DNA of 64,000 nt from Pantoea alfalfae (GCF_019880205.1 NZ_CP082292.1:1426001-1490000), one strand, 5' to 3'. Positions 27,997-42,328 are shown, counted from the first letter of the stretch. Numbers and translations are program-made. The notes: generated from the sequence alone by a model not told the origin.

Positions 27997-30144
27997 TTGA
28001 AAATCTATCGTTTTGCAAAAAAGATGTTATCTTCCGGAGATCGCGATCTTTTGAAATATCGTATTAAACTGGTCTCCAGGCTTTATAAAGAAGAGGGAGT
28101 TAAAGCTGTCTATAGCAGATTACAGTCAGCCTATAAGAATAATAACCCTGGCATTTATGCTCATAATCCTGCTTCAACAGATACCTTTAATGAAACATCT
28201 ATCAATGATAGGTCTTCGCTGATTGAGGCTTGGCTAAAAACTGATTTTAAAAAAGCTTCACTGAAAGTTAACGAACAAAGTCATTATGTACCTAAGGCGC
28301 TCGATAGTCTTGAAGGCGTTGATTTACCGGTAAAAGTCATCGCCTACTATCTCCCGCAATTTCATCCATTTAAAGAGAATAATGAGTGGTGGGGTGAAGG
28401 TTTCACTGAATGGACAAACGTGACTAAAGCAAGGCCGCAATATCTTGGGCATCAACAGCCACGCTTACCCGGCGAACTCGGTTTTTATGATTTACGTTTA
28501 CCTCAGGTCATGCGCCAGCAAATTGATCTAGCAAAACAGTATGGGGTCAATGGTTTTTGCTTCCACCATTACTGGTTTGGTGGCAAACGTCTGATGGAAA
28601 CGCCTGTACAAAATTTCCTTAAAGATAAATCGCTCGATATTGATTTTTGTTTATGCTGGGCTAATGAGAACTGGACGCGTCGCTGGGACGGTCTGGAAAA
28701 TGATGTTTTGATTTCTCAAAAGCATTCTCCAGAAGATGATATTGCCTTTTTAGATGACATCATGCCTGCACTTAAGGATGAGCGCTATATCAGAGTAGAT
28801 GGTAAGCCACTGCTTATTCTTTATCGTGCAAGTTCACTTCCAGATGCTAAAGAGACGGGTAAACGCTGGCGTGAGCATGCCATTAAAAATGGATTACCAG
28901 GTCTTTACCTTGTTGTCGTTAATGCATTCGATGTTTCAAGTCCGCAGCCTTATGACTTTGACGCTATTGTTGAGTTCCCACCGCATCAGATTGGTGCTAA
29001 AGATATTACTGACAGTATTACGCCGTTAAATAAAAACTTTACAGGGCGGGTTTATGATTATGAAGAGCTGGCGTTGAGAGCAGGTAAAATTGATAACGAC
29101 AATTTTACCTGTTTCAAAGCAGTCATGCCATCATGGGATAATGAAGCCCGAAAACCTACTCAGGGTTTCTCTTTCTATAATGCAAAACCTGAGCTCTATG
29201 CTAAATGGCTTGATAGCGCAATTAAAACGACAATGAATCGCAGACCTGAAGAGCGTCTTGTCTTTGTCAATGCCTGGAACGAATGGGCTGAAGGTGCGCA
29301 TCTTGAGCCGGACCGTCACAATGGCTATGCCTATTTACATGCTACAGCTAATATTCTTCGTAATTCACTTTTGAAATATGATTGTGATAACCAGCTTATT
29401 TCAGATATGAATCAAGAATTTAAACCCAGATTTAAGTCTGCAGTTATTTTACATGCCTATTATGAAGACCTGGCTTGCGAATTAGTCGAAAAATATATCG
29501 CTCAATATCAGGATAAGCTTGACCTAATCATTACTATGCGCAGCGATGTTAAACTGAGCACGCTTGAGAAAATAAAAGCTTCCTTTAAAAATGTTTTCTT
29601 TGTGATGGTAGATAATAGGGGGAGAGATATTCGGCCTTTCATTAAGGCGCTCAAAGTTGCTGATGGCTTTGGTTATAAATATATCTGTAAGGTTCATACT
29701 AAAAAGTCACCGCATCGTGTTGATGGTCAACAATGGCGTGAAAGCCTTTTCGCGGATCTTCTTGGAGCACGCGAACATGTTGCAAAAATCATCAACTATT
29801 TTGAGCTACATGAAGATGTCGGAATAATTGCACCGAGAAATTCAATCACGGATCTTTCAATTCCTGAAATAAATCTGGGTAACAGATACTGGCTTGAAAA
29901 ACTCTTTGCACGGATGGATTCTCCCGAATTGTTCAAGACATTCAAAACCAGTTTCCCGGCTGGTTCCATGTTCTGGTTTAGAAAAGATGCCCTCGATCCA
30001 TTGGCCAGCAACTTGCTAGACGAAGAAGAGTTCGAACTTGAGGCGGGTCAACTGGACGGCACTCTTGCTCACAGTGTCGAAAGGGTCACTGGAGCAGTAG
30101 CTAATTCACAAGGTTTTAAAGTAGTCGATATCACATCACTTTAA
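27997..30144 (+). CDS. Bifunctional O-antigen glycosyltransferase with WbsX-like and RgpF-like domains
   Basis: A 715-residue protein. Residues about 105-440 match the WbsX-like family, with AYYLPQFHPF, EWWGEGFTEWTNV, CLCWANENWTRRWDG and AWNEWAEGAHLEPD. From about 480 (SAVILHAYYEDLACEL) to the end is a rhamnan-synthesis RgpF-like domain with NRGRDIRPF and KVHTKKSPH. Proteins with these domains build rhamnose-rich O-antigens and cell-wall rhamnans. TTG 27997 is preferred over TTG 27991 because AAGGG is then 8 bases away. It lies 34 bases after the methyltransferase and is the last gene of the locus; A+T-rich. Confidence 0.85.
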   Translation: MKIYRFAKKMLSSGDRDLLKYRIKLVSRLYKEEGVKAVYSRLQSAYKNNNPGIYAHNPASTDTFNETSINDRSSLIEAWLKTDFKKASLKVNEQSHYVPKALDSLEGVDLPVKVIAYYLPQFHPFKENNEWWGEGFTEWTNVTKARPQYLGHQQPRLPGELGFYDLRLPQVMRQQIDLAKQYGVNGFCFHHYWFGGKRLMETPVQNFLKDKSLDIDFCLCWANENWTRRWDGLENDVLISQKHSPEDDIAFLDDIMPALKDERYIRVDGKPLLILYRASSLPDAKETGKRWREHAIKNGLPGLYLVVVNAFDVSSPQPYDFDAIVEFPPHQIGAKDITDSITPLNKNFTGRVYDYEELALRAGKIDNDNFTCFKAVMPSWDNEARKPTQGFSFYNAKPELYAKWLDSAIKTTMNRRPEERLVFVNAWNEWAEGAHLEPDRHNGYAYLHATANILRNSLLKYDCDNQLISDMNQEFKPRFKSAVILHAYYEDLACELVEKYIAQYQDKLDLIITMRSDVKLSTLEKIKASFKNVFFVMVDNRGRDIRPFIKALKVADGFGYKYICKVHTKKSPHRVDGQQWRESLFADLLGAREHVAKIINYFELHEDVGIIAPRNSITDLSIPEINLGNRYWLEKLFARMDSPELFKTFKTSFPAGSMFWFRKDALDPLASNLLDEEEFELEAGQLDGTLAHSVERVTGAVANSQGFKVVDITSL

Positions 30145-30280
30145 CTCTCAGTCAGGTATCAATGCTCACAAAGGTTGATGCCAGGTTATCGATTGTGTTT
30201 ATTAAATTCATGTGTATTTCAGTCTGGGAAGCATTATTTAGCAAAACAACCTATCTGGTTGATTTTTATTAACATAATTT

Positions 30281-30300
30281 AATGGTGCTACCGCACCATT
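30281..30300 (+). terminator. Probable terminator hairpin of the O-antigen operon
   Basis: Perfect 8-bp stem AATGGTGC/GCACCATT with a TACC loop, about 136 bases after the last O-antigen gene. The following bases are only partly T-rich, so efficiency is uncertain. Confidence 0.5.
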
Positions 30301-30350
30301 CATTACCTTTAATCCGCTATCCTGAGTTAACATAGTGATCACTTACGAAG

Positions 30351-30370
30351 TGGTGTTACGGGTAACACCA
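30351..30370 (+). promoter_or_regulatory. Palindrome in gnd leader resembling a GntR (gluconate repressor) operator
   Basis: TGGTGTTAC-GG-GTAACACCA is a perfect 9-bp inverted repeat with a 2-base centre, 26 bases before the gnd ATG. Its core TGTTAC..GTAACA matches the GntR operator consensus as I recall it from gntT, gntKU and edd. A plain 5'-UTR hairpin is the alternative. Confidence 0.55.
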
Positions 30371-30396
30371 TGCGAGACCACAGACAGGAGTATGTA

Positions 30397-31806
30397 ATGT
30401 CCAAGCAACAGATCGGCGTTGTAGGTATGGCAGTGATGGGCCGCAATCTGGCTCTTAACATTGAGAGCCGCGGTTACACTGTTTCAATCTTCAACCGTTC
30501 ACGCGAAAAGACTGATGAAGTCATCGCCGAGAACCAGGGCAAGAAGCTTGCTCCTTTTTACACCGTTGAAGAGTTTGTTGAATCGCTGGAAAAACCTCGT
30601 CGTATCCTGCTGATGGTTCAGGCGGGTGAAGCGACTGACAAGACTATCGCCTCACTGACTCCACACCTGGATAAAGGCGACATCCTGATTGATGGCGGTA
30701 ACACCTTCTACAAAGACACCATCCGTCGTAACAAAGAACTGTCTGACCAGGGCTTCAACTTCATCGGTACCGGCGTTTCCGGCGGTGAAGAGGGCGCACT
30801 GAAAGGTCCATCCATCATGCCTGGTGGCCAGAAAGAAGCCTACGAGCTGGTTGCGCCGATTCTGGATAAGATCGCGGCGCGTGCGGAAGATGGCGAAGCC
30901 TGTGTGGCCTATATCGGTCCGGACGGCGCGGGCCACTACGTGAAGATGGTTCACAACGGCATCGAATATGGCGACATGCAGCTGATCGCAGAAGCCTATG
31001 CGCTGCTGAAAGGCGCACTGGGCCTGAACAACGAAGAGCTGGCTGAGACCTTCACCGACTGGAACAACGGCGAGCTGAGCAGCTACCTGATTGACATCAC
31101 CAAAGATATCTTCACCAAGAAAGACGAAGACGGTAAATACCTGGTTGATGTGATTCTGGATGAAGCAGCAAACAAAGGCACCGGTAAATGGACCAGCCAG
31201 AGTTCACTGGATCTCGGTGAGCCTCTGTCACTGATCACCGAGTCTGTCTTTGCCCGTTATCTCTCCTCGCTGAAAACGCAGCGTGTTGCGGCCTCTAAAG
31301 TACTGAGCGGTCCACAGGCAAAAGCCTTCACTGGCGACAAAGCGGAGTTCATCGAGAAAGTTCGTCGCGCGCTGTACCTCGGTAAAATCGTCTCTTATGC
31401 GCAGGGCTTCTCACAGCTGCGTGCCGCGTCAGAAGAGAACAACTGGGATCTGCACTACGGGGAAATCGCGAAGATCTTCCGCGCTGGCTGCATCATCCGT
31501 GCCCAGTTCCTGCAGAAGATCACTGATGCTTATGAAGCCGATGCAGGCATCGCTAACCTGTTGCTGGCTCCGTACTTCAAAGATATCGCGGATCAGTATC
31601 AGCAGGCGCTGCGTGATGTCGTTTCTTATGCGATTCAGAACGGTATCCCGACGCCAACCTTCTCTGCGGCGATCGCTTACTATGACAGCTATCGTTCAGA
31701 AGTGCTGCCTGCTAACCTGATTCAGGCGCAGCGTGACTACTTTGGTGCGCATACCTACAAGCGCATTGATAAAGACGGTGTGTTCCACACCGAGTGGTTA
31801 GACTAA
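30397..31806 (+). CDS. gnd: 6-phosphogluconate dehydrogenase, decarboxylating
   Basis: A 469-residue cytoplasmic enzyme of the oxidative pentose phosphate pathway that turns 6-phosphogluconate into ribulose 5-phosphate with NADP+. NADP-binding [15 protein letters not shown] is near residues 6-20, the substrate block [12 protein letters not shown] near 125 and [13 protein letters not shown] near 184-196. ATG 30397 has AGGAG upstream; an in-frame ATG at 30370 lies inside the leader palindrome and is less likely. gnd is the classical boundary gene of O-antigen loci. Confidence 0.96.
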   Translation: MSKQQIGVVGMAVMGRNLALNIESRGYTVSIFNRSREKTDEVIAENQGKKLAPFYTVEEFVESLEKPRRILLMVQAGEATDKTIASLTPHLDKGDILIDGGNTFYKDTIRRNKELSDQGFNFIGTGVSGGEEGALKGPSIMPGGQKEAYELVAPILDKIAARAEDGEACVAYIGPDGAGHYVKMVHNGIEYGDMQLIAEAYALLKGALGLNNEELAETFTDWNNGELSSYLIDITKDIFTKKDEDGKYLVDVILDEAANKGTGKWTSQSSLDLGEPLSLITESVFARYLSSLKTQRVAASKVLSGPQAKAFTGDKAEFIEKVRRALYLGKIVSYAQGFSQLRAASEENNWDLHYGEIAKIFRAGCIIRAQFLQKITDAYEADAGIANLLLAPYFKDIADQYQQALRDVVSYAIQNGIPTPTFSAAIAYYDSYRSEVLPANLIQAQRDYFGAHTYKRIDKDGVFHTEWLD

Positions 31807-31811
31807 TCACT

Positions 31812-31843
31812 AAAAAGGGCTTCCCTCGGGAAGCCCTTTTTTT
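31812..31843. terminator. Bidirectional terminator between gnd and the AstE-like gene
   Basis: Perfect stem AAAAAGGGCTTCCC / GGGAAGCCCTTTTT with a two-base centre, A-run on one side and T-run on the other. It would end transcription of the convergent genes from both directions. Confidence 0.92.
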
Positions 31844-33140
31844 ATCCTACCAGCAAATCCCCGCTCCGAATCTCTCGCTCACCCGCCAGCCGCACCACCA
31901 GCATGCCCGCTGTCGCAAACCTTACCCAGTGCCTTGCATAGAGAATACCGCCATACTCTGCGACCAGCGGCGTAATATGGTCGGTCAGCGGATCAACAAT
32001 CTCAGCCACCACTTCTCCCGGACGAATCAGTGCGCCCAGCGGTTTGCGATGCAAAATCAACCCTGAAACCGGCGAATGAATATATTCACAGCCCGCTAAC
32101 GGCGTTGGCGGATTTTTCAGGGAAGGGGAGGCCGCCGACGATCCTTCGCTGTGACGTTCTTTAATCACGCTCGCCTCTCCCGGTGCTTCAGCAACGTCAG
32201 GTACGTTCAAACCAATCGGCCCGTCATTGATTGCTACCACATCATCGCCGCCCGCGCTCGCCGGGACCAGTTCATCGCCACCAATGACGGGCGCGGCCAC
32301 CTCTACGGAAATTGAAGGTTCGCTGTAGCCGATATAGCCGCGTTCCTGCAGCGCTGAAATAATCGCCTCCGCGTCTTTCTCGGCCTGTTCAGGCGAAACA
32401 TCACGCATGCCTCGCAACTCCAGTGTCACTGGCAGCAGTCCGCGTGGCATCGGGTAATCCTTACCAAATCGCTCTGCCAGCGTCAGCCAGGGTTCGCAGC
32501 AGGCTTCATCAAACGGCTCTCCACCGGAGATCTGCGCCAGCAGCTGTACTTCACTGCCTAACCAGCGCGCCAGCGGCTCAATGTCCGGCCAGGCGTGCGG
32601 TGTCGTGTAGAGGTGCGGCACGGCTTCCCAGTCACAGTGCAGGTCAATCATCAGATCGGCCTGACTGGCCATCCGCATCAGCGTAAAGCGCTGCGCATCC
32701 AGCTCGGTTTTTGGCACGGTATCGCGATAGTGGCGATCAATTGCCTCGCGGATCAGACTCTTATTCTGCGTTTCACTCTGGGTCAGACTTTCAGCCAGCC
32801 CGGCCGCCAGGGTTGCGCCCAGTGACGGGAAACGGCGGTTGAAGTCCTGGCCAGAGAGCGTATGGAATCGGCCCAGATGGGTGCCATGCCAGTGCTGTCC
32901 CAGCGCCAGTGGATTGGCAACTGGCACCAGTGTAAAGGCGGCTTTAAGTTGACCGGCGGACTCCAGCGCCTGTAGTCGCTGCTTTAAAAACCACGCCACC
33001 GCCATACCGGGCAGTTCGTCGCCATGCAGGGCAGCCTGGATATAAACCTGACGCTGGTAATCTTCACCGAAATGGAAACTGATGATTTCACGCTGGGTGC
33101 CTAAAGAGGCGCTTAACAGTGGATGATGTTGTTGATGCAT
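31842..33140 (-). CDS. Succinylglutamate desuccinylase/aspartoacylase family zinc amidohydrolase
   Basis: A 432-residue protein of the AstE/AspA (M14-like) group. Zinc ligands His39 and Glu42 are in AALHGDE, and a second histidine is in MIDLHCD near residues 168-174. A C-terminal barrel-sandwich-like part (about 340-432, HSPVSGLILHRKPLG) follows a low-complexity acidic linker. It is longer than AstE of arginine catabolism, and the astCADB genes are absent. The periplasmic amino-acid binding protein gene downstream of its start region on the same strand suggests that it acts on an N-acyl or amide-linked amino-acid substrate; this is inference. Confidence 0.8.
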   Translation of the reverse strand: MHQQHHPLLSASLGTQREIISFHFGEDYQRQVYIQAALHGDELPGMAVAWFLKQRLQALESAGQLKAAFTLVPVANPLALGQHWHGTHLGRFHTLSGQDFNRRFPSLGATLAAGLAESLTQSETQNKSLIREAIDRHYRDTVPKTELDAQRFTLMRMASQADLMIDLHCDWEAVPHLYTTPHAWPDIEPLARWLGSEVQLLAQISGGEPFDEACCEPWLTLAERFGKDYPMPRGLLPVTLELRGMRDVSPEQAEKDAEAIISALQERGYIGYSEPSISVEVAAPVIGGDELVPASAGGDDVVAINDGPIGLNVPDVAEAPGEASVIKERHSEGSSAASPSLKNPPTPLAGCEYIHSPVSGLILHRKPLGALIRPGEVVAEIVDPLTDHITPLVAEYGGILYARHWVRFATAGMLVVRLAGEREIRSGDLLVG

Positions 33141-33246
33141 ACCGTGTTAATGTCCTTTAATCGGCAAAGGACGACAGCGCGCCGTCCCGAAAAAGTTAGA
33201 GTATAGTGCCGGATCGCGGTGAGGACGAAAAAGGATGACCGCGAGG

Positions 33247-34038
33247 TTACTGCTGGATAGAGATATCCGTGGCGAAGTAGCGCTTCTGAATCTGGTCAAA
33301 GGTGCCGTTCTTTTTGATTTCGGCAAAGGCATTATCCAGTGCGGTTTTCAGTTCGGTATCGCCTTTGCGCAGGCCAATAGCCGTGCCGGGGCCGATAATC
33401 GGATCCTGAATAATCGGTCCAGCCAGTTCAAAATCTTTGCCCTGCGGATGCTTCAGGAAGCCGATGGCCGCCTGTGCCGCATCGGTGAATACCGCATCCA
33501 GTCGGCCTGAAACCAGATCGCTTTCAACCTGTGCCTGATCGCCATAAGGCACTACGGTCACACCGTGAGGCTGCCATTTTGCCAGCGCATAGCGCTCCTG
33601 AACCGTTCCCTGTTCTACGCCGACCGTTTTTCCTTTCAGGGATTCAACGGTGGGCAGGATGCCAGCGCCTTTACGGGCAATCAGCTGGGTGTGGGTGTCA
33701 TAGAGTGGAACAGTGAAATCGATCTGCTTCAGGCGCTCTTCGGTAATGCCCATGTCAGACAGAATGGCATCAAATTTACGCGCTTTAAGGGCCGGGATCA
33801 TGCCGTCAAACTGGCTTTCAACCCAGACACATTTTGCCTGCATCTGAGTACAGAGCGCATTGCCCAGATCAATATCAAAGCCGACCAGCTTGCCCTGTGG
33901 CGTTTTCGATTCGAAGGGCGGATAGGTCGGATCGACCGCGAAACGCACCTGTTCGATTTTTGCCTGCGCGCTAAAAGCGCAGCCTGCCATAACCGCCACA
34001 GCCAGCGTCTGACGCAGGCGTTGAGTGAAAATGTTCAT
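33247..34038 (-). CDS. Periplasmic polar amino-acid ABC transporter binding protein (HisJ/ArgT-like)
   Basis: A 263-residue solute-binding protein of family 3. The Sec signal (residues 1-22, ending in AFSAQA before KIEQ) is followed by VRFAVDPTYPPFESK, GFDIDLGNAL and DAILSDMGITEERLK, which are typical for lysine/arginine/ornithine/histidine-binding proteins. ATG 34038 is chosen because the signal peptide begins there; a longer frame upstream adds a hydrophilic leader. No permease or ATPase gene is adjacent, so it must share a membrane complex encoded elsewhere. Confidence 0.9.
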   Translation of the reverse strand: MNIFTQRLRQTLAVAVMAGCAFSAQAKIEQVRFAVDPTYPPFESKTPQGKLVGFDIDLGNALCTQMQAKCVWVESQFDGMIPALKARKFDAILSDMGITEERLKQIDFTVPLYDTHTQLIARKGAGILPTVESLKGKTVGVEQGTVQERYALAKWQPHGVTVVPYGDQAQVESDLVSGRLDAVFTDAAQAAIGFLKHPQGKDFELAGPIIQDPIIGPGTAIGLRKGDTELKTALDNAFAEIKKNGTFDQIQKRYFATDISIQQ

Positions 34039-34104
34039 GATTTTGCTCTTATTCTGTCGTGATGAGTGATTATGCAGAGTATCGCCGGGCTGCCGGGATG
34101 GCAA

Positions 34105-34581
34105 TTACTGCGTAATCGCCACCACGTCAGCCGCGCATAACGCGCGATAATCTTCGGTATTCAGGATCACTGAGCGTTCCAGCAGACCGGCGTTAAACGC
34201 GATCGCCGGATAACGTTCAAACAGCGCGGGGTCCACAATCAGCCTGAGGTCAGGATGAAAGCTGAACGGTGGTATCGCCCCGAATACGCAGCCGGTCAGC
34301 AGAGCGGTCTCCGCCGGGCTGGCGAGTGAAGCGCGTCGACCGCCTACTGCTGCCGCGACTTTGCCCAGATCGGCCTGCCGGTCGGCCGGTAATACCGCCA
34401 GCACATGCTGCTTAATGCCATTGCCTTTCACATGACAGACCAGCGCTTTCGCGCCCTGACCGATTTCGGTGCCGCGTATCGCCGCAACCGCTTCACATTT
34501 GCCGGTCGCCTCATGTTCCATCAGGCGATAACGCGCCTGGTGTTGCTCGAGCAGAGCGATTAACTTTTCATGGGTGGTCAC
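34105..34581 (-). CDS. YbaK/YeaK-type aminoacyl-tRNA editing-domain protein
   Basis: A 158-residue single-domain protein with the YbaK/ProRS-INS fold pattern: HEATGKCEAVAAIRG near residues 23-37, KALVCHVKG near 45 and GAIPPFSFHPDLRLIVDP near 101-118. Such free-standing proteins hydrolyse mischarged tRNAs; YeaK in E. coli is the closest relative I can name. Its start overlaps the end of the XRE regulator gene by 14 bases, so the two are translated together. Confidence 0.85.
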   Translation of the reverse strand: MTTHEKLIALLEQHQARYRLMEHEATGKCEAVAAIRGTEIGQGAKALVCHVKGNGIKQHVLAVLPADRQADLGKVAAAVGGRRASLASPAETALLTGCVFGAIPPFSFHPDLRLIVDPALFERYPAIAFNAGLLERSVILNTEDYRALCAADVVAITQ

Positions 34582-34900
34582 GGTGCTCTCCTGCGGTCAG
34601 TTGCAGCATCAGTGTCTGCAGCATATGCGGCTGACGTGGCAATATGCCGGTTTTCAGACCCAGCGGTTTAAGCGCCCGGTTGAGGGTGCTCAGCGTGGTA
34701 TTGTCCCTGTCCTGTTCAATATCTGACAATGTGCGGCGGCTAATCCCGGCCAGCGCGGCATAACGTTCCTGAGAGAATCCCAGCACGTTTTTGCGAAGCT
34801 GCATCAGGAGCTCGCCCTGTGACAGTTTCTCTTCAGGAAACTGTTGAGTAAGGTTCAGCAGCATCGCTTCGCGTTCCAAAGGTGACAGCGTTTTTTTCAT
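34568..34900 (-). CDS. XRE-family helix-turn-helix regulator
   Basis: A 110-residue protein with a helix-turn-helix near residues 45-65 (SQERYAALAGISRRTLSDIE) inside an XRE fold, with short extra parts on both sides. It overlaps the editing-protein gene downstream by 14 bases, and its ATG overlaps the stop of a broken small ORF upstream by four bases. It is likely to regulate its own small operon. Toxin-antitoxin antitoxins look similar, but no intact toxin is visible. Confidence 0.85.
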   Translation of the reverse strand: MKKTLSPLEREAMLLNLTQQFPEEKLSQGELLMQLRKNVLGFSQERYAALAGISRRTLSDIEQDRDNTTLSTLNRALKPLGLKTGILPRQPHMLQTLMLQLTAGEHRDHP

Positions 34901-35040
34901 AGTTGCCAGCCTTTAATACGCTGATCAAGATAATCGTACGCAAGTAAGGCGGCGCTTTCACGGCCCTGGAGGGGATGCTAAATATTGAGTTGGGCGGCAT
35001 CATACCAGCGGCCCTTAATAAATAGCTGGAGTGTGCGCAT
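34897..35040 (-). pseudogene. Small ORF interrupted by an in-frame TAG, coupled to the XRE gene
   Basis: On the minus strand, ATG 35040 with AGGTG five bases upstream opens a frame that reads MRTLQLFIKGRWYDAAQ, meets TAG at 34978-34980 (codon 21), and continues as HPLQGRESAALLAYDYLDQR to TGA, which overlaps the XRE ATG as ATGA. Both halves look protein-like, and the coupling suggests a real gene of 47 codons that has been interrupted. I do not recognise the family. Confidence 0.45.
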
Positions 35041-35049
35041 GGCAACACC

Positions 35050-35131
35050 TGTTGAGCAATATGATGCTCAACAATAGCGTTTAATTTTTGAGAAGGATTC
35101 TGCTCAGAATCCGCCTGTAAAACGAAATTCT
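35050..35131. repeat. Cluster of inverted repeats built on TGCTCA between hisI and the small ORF
   Basis: Perfect TGTTGAGCA/TGCTCAACA (35050-35073, 6-base loop), GGATTC/GAATCC around TGCTCA (35096-35113), and TGCTCAGAAT/ATTCTGAGCA (35101-35134 region) overlap one another. They may form the his operon terminator or alternative hairpins; a long T-run is missing. Confidence 0.55.
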
Positions 35132-35149
35132 GAGCAGCATATTGCACAA

Positions 35150-35754
35150 TTACTTATGGCGGTTGCGCAGGTTGTTAATCACCGCGCTGAAGTCGAGATT
35201 CTGATCCTGTAACAACACCATCAGGTGATAGACAAGGTCTGAAGCTTCATTGGTCAGTTCATCCCGATCGTTGACGGTCGCCGCCAGCGCGGTCTCAACG
35301 CCTTCTTCACCCACTTTCTGCGCGATGCGCTTCGTGCCGCTGGCGTAGAGCCGTGCAGTGTAAGAGCTTTCAGGGTCAGCCGTTTTGCGCGACGCCAGCA
35401 GCTCTTCCAGCTGATAGAGGAAGGTCCATTCAGGCACAGCCGGAGAGAAGCAGCTGGTGGTGCCGAGATGGCAGGTCGGGCCAATCGGGTTCGCCAGTAC
35501 CAGCAGTGTGTCGTTGTCGCAGTCAGGCGTGATGCTTACCACCTGCAGAAAGTTGCCGGAGGTCTCGCCTTTGGTCCACAAGCGGTTTTTGGTGCGGGAG
35601 AAAAAGGTGACATTGCCTTCTGCCAGGGTTTTTTCCAGCGCTGCCGGGTTCATGTAGCCATGCATCAGCACTTCGCCTGAGACGTTGTGCTGAACGATGA
35701 CCGGCATCATGCCCTGTGTTTTATCCCAGTCGAGAAGGGCCTGTTGTTGTTGAG

Positions 35755-35761
<7 letters not shown>
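35150..35761 (-). CDS. hisI: Bifunctional phosphoribosyl-AMP cyclohydrolase / phosphoribosyl-ATP pyrophosphatase
   Basis: A 203-residue bifunctional enzyme for steps 2 and 3 of histidine synthesis. The N-terminal cyclohydrolase has [16 protein letters not shown] near residues 54-69 and the metal-binding DCDND; the C-terminal pyrophosphatase has [13 protein letters not shown] near 149-161. It overlaps hisF by 7 bases and is the last gene of the operon, as in other enterobacteria. Confidence 0.96.
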
Positions 35762-41281
<5,520 letters not shown>

Positions 41282-41284
41282 GGC

Positions 41285-42184
41285 TTACTCCATCATCTTC
41301 TCAATAGGCAGCACCAGAATTGAACTGGCACCCAACGCTTTCAGTTTTTCCATGGTTTCCCAGAACAGGGTTTCGCTGCTGACCATATGCATTGCCACGC
41401 GGCTGACATCGCCTGCCAGCGGCAGAACTGTCGGACGCTCCGCGCCAGGCAGCAGGCTGATTACTTCTTCCAGCCGCTCACTCGGCGCGTGCAGCATGAT
41501 GTACTTCGATTCACGCGCTTTAATCACGCCCTGAATACGGGTCATCATCTTGTCGATCAGCTCCTGCTTGGCGGCTGGCATCTCGCCGTCGCGCTGGATC
41601 AGGACGGCTTTTGAGCGATAGATGACTTCCACTTCACGCAGGCCATTCGCTTCCAGCGTGGCACCGGTGGAGACCAGATCGCAGATGGCATCCGCCAGAC
41701 CGGCGCGGGTCGCCACTTCAACAGAGCCATTCAGCATACAGGTTTTAAAGCTGACGCCTTTTTTGTCGAGGTACTGTTTGAGCAGGTGCGGATAAGAGGT
41801 AGCGATGCGGGATTTATCGAGGCATTCCGGGCCGGTGTACTCGGCGTCAGTCGCCATCGCCAGTGACAGACGGCAACCGCCGAAATCCAGGCGACGCAGC
41901 GTAAAATAGCGCGGGTCTTCGCCCTGGGCACGGCGCGAGAGTAATTCCTCTTCCAGCACGTTTTCACCGATGATGCCGAGATCGACCACACCGTCCATCA
42001 CCAGGCCAGGGATATCGTCATCGCGCACGCGCAGGATGTCGATCGGCATGTTCTCCGCAAACGCAATCAGGCGCTGTTGCTGAAGGTTGATTTTAACGCC
42101 GCAGCGCGCCAGCAGTTCGCGTGAATCATCACTTAAACGGCCAGATTTCTGCATAGCTATGCGTAAACGGGTGTTATCTAACAT
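41285..42184 (-). CDS. hisG: ATP phosphoribosyltransferase (long form)
   Basis: A 299-residue HisG of the long, histidine-feedback-inhibited type, the committed step of the pathway. [18 protein letters not shown] at residues 4-21 and the phosphate-binding [16 protein letters not shown] near 167-182 are intact; the last 75 residues form the regulatory ACT-like domain. It follows the his attenuator. Confidence 0.97.
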   Translation of the reverse strand: MLDNTRLRIAMQKSGRLSDDSRELLARCGVKINLQQQRLIAFAENMPIDILRVRDDDIPGLVMDGVVDLGIIGENVLEEELLSRRAQGEDPRYFTLRRLDFGGCRLSLAMATDAEYTGPECLDKSRIATSYPHLLKQYLDKKGVSFKTCMLNGSVEVATRAGLADAICDLVSTGATLEANGLREVEVIYRSKAVLIQRDGEMPAAKQELIDKMMTRIQGVIKARESKYIMLHAPSERLEEVISLLPGAERPTVLPLAGDVSRVAMHMVSSETLFWETMEKLKALGASSILVLPIEKMME

Positions 42185-42235
42185 GGTTCCTGTCCTCTTA
42201 ATCCTGTCCTGAAAGTGTGGTTGCGCCAGCCCATA

Positions 42236-42311
42236 AAAAAACCCCCGGAAGACGATCTTCCGGGGGTTCTCTTGCGTTCACACCACTGGAAGATCTTGAA
42301 AGTCTTCCAGC
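42236..42311 (-). promoter_or_regulatory. his operon attenuator (terminator and competing hairpins)
   Basis: On the minus strand a perfect 12-bp stem (42241-42252 with 42256-42267, 3-base loop) is followed by seven T residues: the terminator. Upstream, CTGGAAGA/TCTTCCAG (42286-42293 with 42303-42310) forms a second hairpin, and the GGAAGA part can also pair with the terminator arm, giving the alternative antiterminator. Together with hisL this is the classical histidine attenuation device. Confidence 0.93.
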
Positions 42312-42328
42312 ACCAATCGCCTGAAAGA

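Noticed and set aside
33565-34062. Plus-strand 165-codon frame opposite the amino-acid binding protein
   Set aside because: Antisense shadow of an intact solute-binding protein gene.
34833-35147. Minus-strand 104-codon frame upstream of the XRE gene
   Set aside because: It overlaps the XRE gene by 68 bases in another frame and spans the inverted repeats; the competing frame that ends on the XRE start has better coupling and a ribosome site.
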